Source: Mariannaea sp. PMI_226 (lineage: Eukaryota > Ascomycota > Sordariomycetes > Hypocreales > Nectriaceae). From it: DNA of 64,000 nt. Position 1 is the first letter of the stretch. Each line of letters starts with the position of its first letter. Below are positions 59,020 to 64,000 of this stretch, piece after piece. The notes under the pieces were generated by a model that saw only the letters and a program-made list of their open reading frames with translations, had not been told where the DNA came from and searched no databases. Location: NCBI GenBank assembly GCA_024336345.1, contig JANFOG010000014.1:186001-250000 (forward strand). The letters run 5' to 3'. The translations under genes and the position numbers were made by a program.

Positions 59020-60727
59020 GGATGAGTCGCTCAACCCATCTGTCGCCCACGACACGAAATGCTTCAAACGAGAGAAAAACCCTCCAAACGTAAGCCAACG
59101 AGCCAAAAGACTGTCAATCGCGTTTCACGAGGGGGGGCCAGTCGAGTCGTTTTTATTCAATTTCGCGTAACTTGGCGTCGCCCCCTTTTGGGGCTAAAGG
59201 AGACGTGCGCTCACGCCATAAACCGACGCTAGTTGGGTTCGTCCGCCGACGACTACGGCATGGCGCCAGGGGTTGGACGGTGGGTTAAGCTCCTTTAGGG
59301 GCAAGATTTCAGTCTAGATGCCCTTCAGGGGGGGCGGGATATGGAGAAGAATGGAACACTGAACAGCGGCCAGCATGATTAGCCAGGCACAGGTCAGTCA
59401 CGGTACAGGACGTTGTGCGGGATCCCCCCTTCGTTCATGAGAGCTGGGCGCAGGCGATCTCATTAAACATGCATAAATATGTGGAGTTTGTTGCAGGTCC
59501 AGCTGTAAGGGGAGTTTCATCACCTGTTGTTGATGTGAGAAGTTATTATGGTACACATTTGCAGGTCGCGTGTCTTCCCAACATCATTTAATACGTCAAT
59601 TCAGCCTACTAATCTTCCTCTCTTTCTTTTCTTTTTCATGTTTCATCAGCAATGGATATTCTGCTGTTGCAATCTGGAGAGAGTTGCTTTTTGACGGCTT
59701 CAAGCTGTCTCAGGTTGAAATATTATCCAGCCACGGTAATTCTCCACGGGTCTAACTTAGTCTGTAGTCTTATCTTCTCTACCGAGTACGAACTATTGCA
59801 CGTTAGCTTACCTGTACAGAATTGATGGTATCAATTTGCAAGTTGAGTCGCTCGTGGAAAATGGCACTGAAAAAACGGCATGGTACTTATCCTTTGCCCC
59901 GGCGCATAAAAGGAGTTGGTGGGCTTGTCAGCTGACAGAGGCCTGCCAATATGTGGTATTCTATTAAGACGCTACGCTATGAGCGTCATACTTTCGTAGT
60001 TGAGGCCCGGACACTCCGGCTCGGCTGCGTAATCTGAATTATCAACCTGCTGATGAACATGCAATGACGTTTTTGTGATCTGTATATGCATGCACATAAA
60101 TATTTCTTGATGCAAAGACAGCGTCCGCTAAATGATAAGGTTCGCTGCTTGCTAACCGGACTGCAAATGGGATTTGAGGCGGAGTCTCCGTAACTTGAAC
60201 TCCAATACCATCCAACGAACAATTCTTTCGCATGATATAATTGTCAACATACCGATGAGGCCAACTCAGGTCCTTACGTGTATTGGAAATTGATACTGTA
60301 ATCTGATTGGCCCAACTCTTCCAACATTCCAGAGCCTGATCAAATACTGAAGCGGCAGTCTTGCTCCGGAGACAGCAGCCTTGAGACGGATGTCCGTATC
60401 TCCGAGTAGGTGTAATCACCATCACTTTTCATCTGCCAACCTGTATTATGGCTCCATCAACACTCACGTGCATGATACAACCCTCATGTATGCTCTATTT
60501 CTGAAAATCTCGGAGGCTGCTGATTCTGCGCGGAATGGATCGGTGCCCGGAGCTTTGCTCTCTGCTGTAGTGGGGCCGTCGCCAAGCCGGCGCAGGTAAG
60601 CACCGAGCGCCGGAATCCTTGCGGTCCCGGTGTCTTTGCGATATAGATATGAGATGATTTCGGCGTCACCTGTCTCGACTTTTCTGGTGAATTGTACAAG
60701 TAGAATCTTTAAGCTTCGCTCTTCGTC
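59020..60727. other. divergent promoter region
   Basis: Shared upstream region of the Ecm33-like gene (minus) and the DHA2 transporter (plus). It contains guanine runs near 59131 and 59328. No coding gene is seen. Confidence 0.5.
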
Positions 60728-62640
60728 ATGTCCTTTAACTCGACAAAGGCTCCGGAGAGAGACAACATGTCGACAGAGCCGTCAGAACTCGACAACACCA
60801 AAGAACTGGAGAGAGGACTTGATGATATGCAAGATGATCAACCAAGCAAGAAAAATGGGAGAACTGCGTTGCAGACTGCTCTACTGATGAGTGCACTCTG
60901 TGTTTGTTAACCTACAGCCTGCCTCTCTCTCGTTGTCCATTAGCTGACCAAGATGTGTTCTTCATAGATATCCGTATTCCTTGCCGCTCTTGACGCCACC
61001 ATCGTAACGACCGCCTTGCCGACAATATCAGAACACTTCAAATCTGCCTCAGGATACGTCTGGGTTGGGTCCTCTTTCCTCCTGTCAGCAGCTTCTCTGA
61101 TCCCTAGTTGGGGCAAAGTCAGTGATATCTGGGGTCGTAAGGCCATTCTGCTCCTAGCTGCGGCTGTCTTCTTCCTTGGTAGCGCGCTTTGCGGTGCCGC
61201 GGTGTCCATATCAATGTTGATCGTGGGGCGTGCTGTTCAAGGCGCCGGTGCTGGGGGGCTTTTGTCACTAACTGGCATCATCATTGGTGACTTGTTTTCT
61301 CCAAGGTCTGTGGCCAACCTCCCTTTCATACTTGCAAGTTGAAACCAACTTAATTGAATTACTAACGAGATGCTAGGGAACGCGGAAAATACTATGGAAT
61401 GATTGGCATGGTCTGGGCAGCCGCTTCATCACTGGGCCCTGTTCTCGGAGGTGCTCTTGCGAAGAAGGTATCTTGGAGATGGTGCTTCTACATTAATCGT
61501 AAGCGCGACTTCTATGCTCTGCTACATGTCTGATTCTAATACACCGTTACCTCAGTCCCTACAACTGGCCTGGCAATGATGATCATCTTTCTTACCTTGA
61601 AGATCCAAACTCCCAACACGCCGGTAATTGCGGGCCTTAAAGCTTTAGACTGGCTTGGAAGCGGATTGATTACTGGCGGAACCGTCATGCTGCTCTTGGG
61701 TCTGCAGTTTGGTGGAGTCTCACATCCTTGGAACTCTGGTACTGTCATTGGTCTTATCATTGCAGGCCCTTTGACTTTTGTTGCTTTCATTCTTGTCGAG
61801 CACTACTTTGCTCGATACCCAATAATCCCGACGCATCTGTTCAATAACGTGTCCAATGTGGCTGTTATCCTTGTCGACTTCTTCCACGGCATTATTTTCA
61901 CCCATGGTGCCTACTTTCTTCCCGTCTACTTCCAAGCTGTCTTAGGCAAAGAGCCGTTGATATCCGGGGTTCTTCTGCTCCCATTTGCCCTGAGCCTATC
62001 TTTTGTTGCCGCTGGCGCAGGTGTCTACATGAAGGTGACGGGTCGATACATCGCTTTGTTGCGGATTGGTTTCGTCATTATCATGATCGGCTGTGGACTT
62101 CTCTATGATCTCCCTAGATCAGAGACCTGGAGCAAGATTATCATCTACCAGATAATCCTCGGCACTGGAGCCGGAGCTAACTTTCAACCTCCCCTAATTG
62201 CATTACAGAGCAACGTTCCAGCTCAAGATAATGCTGCCGCTACGGCAACTTTCAGTCTCGTACGGAACATGGCGGCCGCCATTGCTGTCGTAATTGGATC
62301 AACTGCTTTTGCGAACAAGATGACGTCTCAGTACGGAGAGATCTCCGCCAAACTTGGCAACGATACACTGGCGAGTGCCTTCACCGGACCTCACGCCCAA
62401 GCTAGTATTTTCCTCATCAACGATCTGGATCCTGCGCAGCAGGCAGTGGTCCGTGGTGCATATTATCATGCGATCCGTGACATTTGGATCGAAAGCATGT
62501 GCATCGCAGCATGTGGACTGGTTGTATCATTGTTCGTCAAGAGCAGAAAACTGAATGATGAGCACACTGAGGTAGTGACGGGCTTGGAGGGAGAAAAGAA
62601 ACGGCGAGAGATTGCGATGCAGCTGCGGCAGCAGAAGTAA
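60728..62640 (+). CDS. MFS drug/toxin exporter, DHA2 (14-spanner) family
   Basis: Proton-antiport exporter of the fungal multidrug/mycotoxin efflux group. Four exons (60728-60901, 60968-61305, 61377-61498, 61556-62640) give 572 residues. Family signatures are [13 protein letters not shown] in segment 1, [27 protein letters not shown] (motif A), [22 protein letters not shown], and [19 protein letters not shown] (motif C, defining antiporters). Further ones are [11 protein letters not shown] and the later [20 protein letters not shown]. The first donor is GTTTGT rather than GTAAGT, but the junction restores the conserved first membrane segment. The N-terminus is acidic and hydrophilic. It is divergent from the Ecm33-like gene; no biosynthetic genes are next to it inside the window. 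Confidence 0.94.
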
Positions 62641-63630
62641 TTGTGGAAGATGAGAGTGAGATTACAGACGTAGATGAGGGCATCTCGGTGGCTGAAGGGA
62701 GCACGCCCAGGCCCTACACTTTTTTCTCTCTCTTTCTTACAACAAATGGTCACAAGAGCAGTGCAATATCGCTGGTTATAGAGTGGAAGGCAAATAGACC
62801 CAGGGATGAAAAACTGGCGAAAGGGGCCTGTAGATTTAATTTTCCAGCGTATATCTCCCCTCTAGAAATTCACTTTTGTAAACTAAACTGGTAATTCTCA
62901 ACAGTGAAAGCCTGAGAGCAAGAGTTGGCCATGACCAACGATCAATAAAGCGAGCCCTCCAACTTGTCCCTATGGGAATGAATAGTAATGCCCTCCTCGC
63001 CTCATTGAGCTAAAAGAGGTCTCAAGTCAGATGTAGTCTGTGGCCCGCTACAATCCAGTAGGGAAAGCTACAGCGAGCCAGGCAGGCGATGATGTATCGC
63101 TAGGTGGGTCTTTAGAGAGAAGACAAATCATGACTGATGGAGGCGGATGGAGGGTCGGAAGATGGTATCACTAATAAAGCAATGTATACCATCCTTGGCT
63201 TTAGTTTCTGCGATCCAAACCCTCTACATAGTATATCTTGCAACAACATAAAAAATGCAAAAACTTGCATACCTGTTTTATTATGCAATACAATGTTGTA
63301 GTCCACTATGAACAGAGACAGGGACAGCATCCAGTCATGACCGTGAACACACAGTGCACACACGGTACCTTCGGCTTGCCTTGCCAAATGCGAAAACACA
63401 CAGTGCGTGCAAATGTCCCGGTGGGCCAAGACCGGAGGCTGATTCCGGTATTTTGGATGCTCCATACTACTACAGACCTAGGTCAAAACATCATATCTTC
63501 CTCATCACAACATAGGTCTATTTCAATAAGGGACGTATATCCTGAGAGTTGCGTTTCTTAAAGAATTGGAATAAATCTGAACTTTTACACGTCCTATTGT
63601 TTTGGAAGAAATCGGCACCATCCGGGAGCA
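62641..63630. other. intergenic region
   Basis: Between the exporter and the partial gene at the right edge, both on the plus strand. No gene is recognised. Confidence 0.5.
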
Positions 63631-64000
63631 ATGGCGTTTACTCTTCTCTCAGACACCCAAGTGCGGCACATCCTTGGTACCCTCACGCCTGAGGAGCTGC
63701 AGGACCTCATTACATCGCTTCAGAACGCTCTCGTCCAGTACTCCTGCGGTGATGAGCTAGAATACCAGCCTCACCGTGCCGTCATCACTCGTCCGGATGG
63801 CCAGGTCACCTTGTTTATGCCCGCTTCGACGCCAACCCTCGTCGGCACCAAGATTGTGGGTGTCCGACCAAGCGATGCCCCCGCGGCGACGACGGCTTCG
63901 GGCAGCCCCGAACCAGGATTGAAGAGCGTCCTGACGCTGTGCGATGAGAGGGGCCAGGCAATTGGCGTTCTCAATGCCGCAGCTCTTACAGCATTTAGAA
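63631..64000 (+). CDS. ornithine cyclodeaminase/mu-crystallin family protein, 5' part only
   Basis: An ATG at 63631 opens an unbroken frame that runs off the end of the window (123 complete codons). The N-terminus (LLSDTQVRHILGTLTPEELQDLITSLQNAL), the RAVITRPDGQVTLFMPAST block, VGTKIVGV and LTLCDERGQAIGVLNAAALTAFR correspond to the substrate-binding domain of ornithine cyclodeaminase/mu-crystallin proteins. There the phrase ending in the threonine-arginine pair normally leads into the NAD-binding Rossmann fold. Members deaminate ornithine or reduce imines; several occur in fungal biosynthetic clusters. Its true function needs the missing two thirds. Confidence 0.88.
   Translation, partial: MAFTLLSDTQVRHILGTLTPEELQDLITSLQNALVQYSCGDELEYQPHRAVITRPDGQVTLFMPASTPTLVGTKIVGVRPSDAPAATTASGSPEPGLKSVLTLCDERGQAIGVLNAAALTAFR

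Overview
The window is nuclear DNA of a filamentous ascomycete, most likely a Sordariomycete of the Hypocreales type. Genes are split by many short (about 50-150 base) GT-AG introns. Other indicators are a modular fungal GH6 cellobiohydrolase, a CFEM protein, an Ecm33-like protein, a NACHT-ankyrin protein, an F-box protein and tRNA genes read by fungal-type anticodons. The order assignment is an inference from the look of the proteins; no search was run. I rebuilt the exon structures by hand from splice sites and reading-frame continuity. For the multi-exon genes described as complete, the exon lengths I propose sum to an open frame.

Layout. 2.5-10 kb: carbohydrate uptake and degradation, with a secreted GH6 cellobiohydrolase (+), a convergent sugar porter (-) and a beta-propeller protein (-). 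12-19.3 kb: three minus-strand genes that look like a small catabolic or specialised-metabolism module, namely a flavin-dependent NtaA/SnaA-type monooxygenase, an UNC93-like MFS protein and a Baeyer-Villiger-type monooxygenase. 20.7 kb: tRNA-Arg(ACG). 21-37 kb: an accessory-looking stretch with a coiled-coil protein, a large composite membrane protein, a broken F-box-like gene, a STAND/NLR-like protein (N-terminal helical domain, NACHT, two C2H2 fingers, ankyrin) and a convergent SNF2/Rad5-type helicase. 37-39.5 kb: a gene-free AT-rich stretch. 39.5-47.6 kb: a CFEM GPI-anchored protein, an APC amino-acid or choline-type permease and an F-box protein. 48.2 kb: tRNA-Val(AAC). 48.8-60 kb: a small secreted protein, a nuclear-looking coiled-coil protein, a GH2 glycosidase and an Ecm33-like membrane protein with a cytoplasmic tail. 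60.7-64 kb: a DHA2-type multidrug transporter, and the start of an ornithine cyclodeaminase/mu-crystallin family gene that runs off the end.

How genes may work together. The cellobiohydrolase would release cellobiose outside the cell, and the neighbouring porter has paired CreA-like sites upstream, which fits shared carbon control. The two monooxygenases and the transporter are adjacent on one strand and could share a substrate. The NLR-like gene and the SNF2 gene end only 249 bases apart, tail to tail. There is no CRISPR array, no intact transposon and no bacterial-type operon. A diverged segmental repeat of about 250 bases lies at 55.65-56.17 kb.
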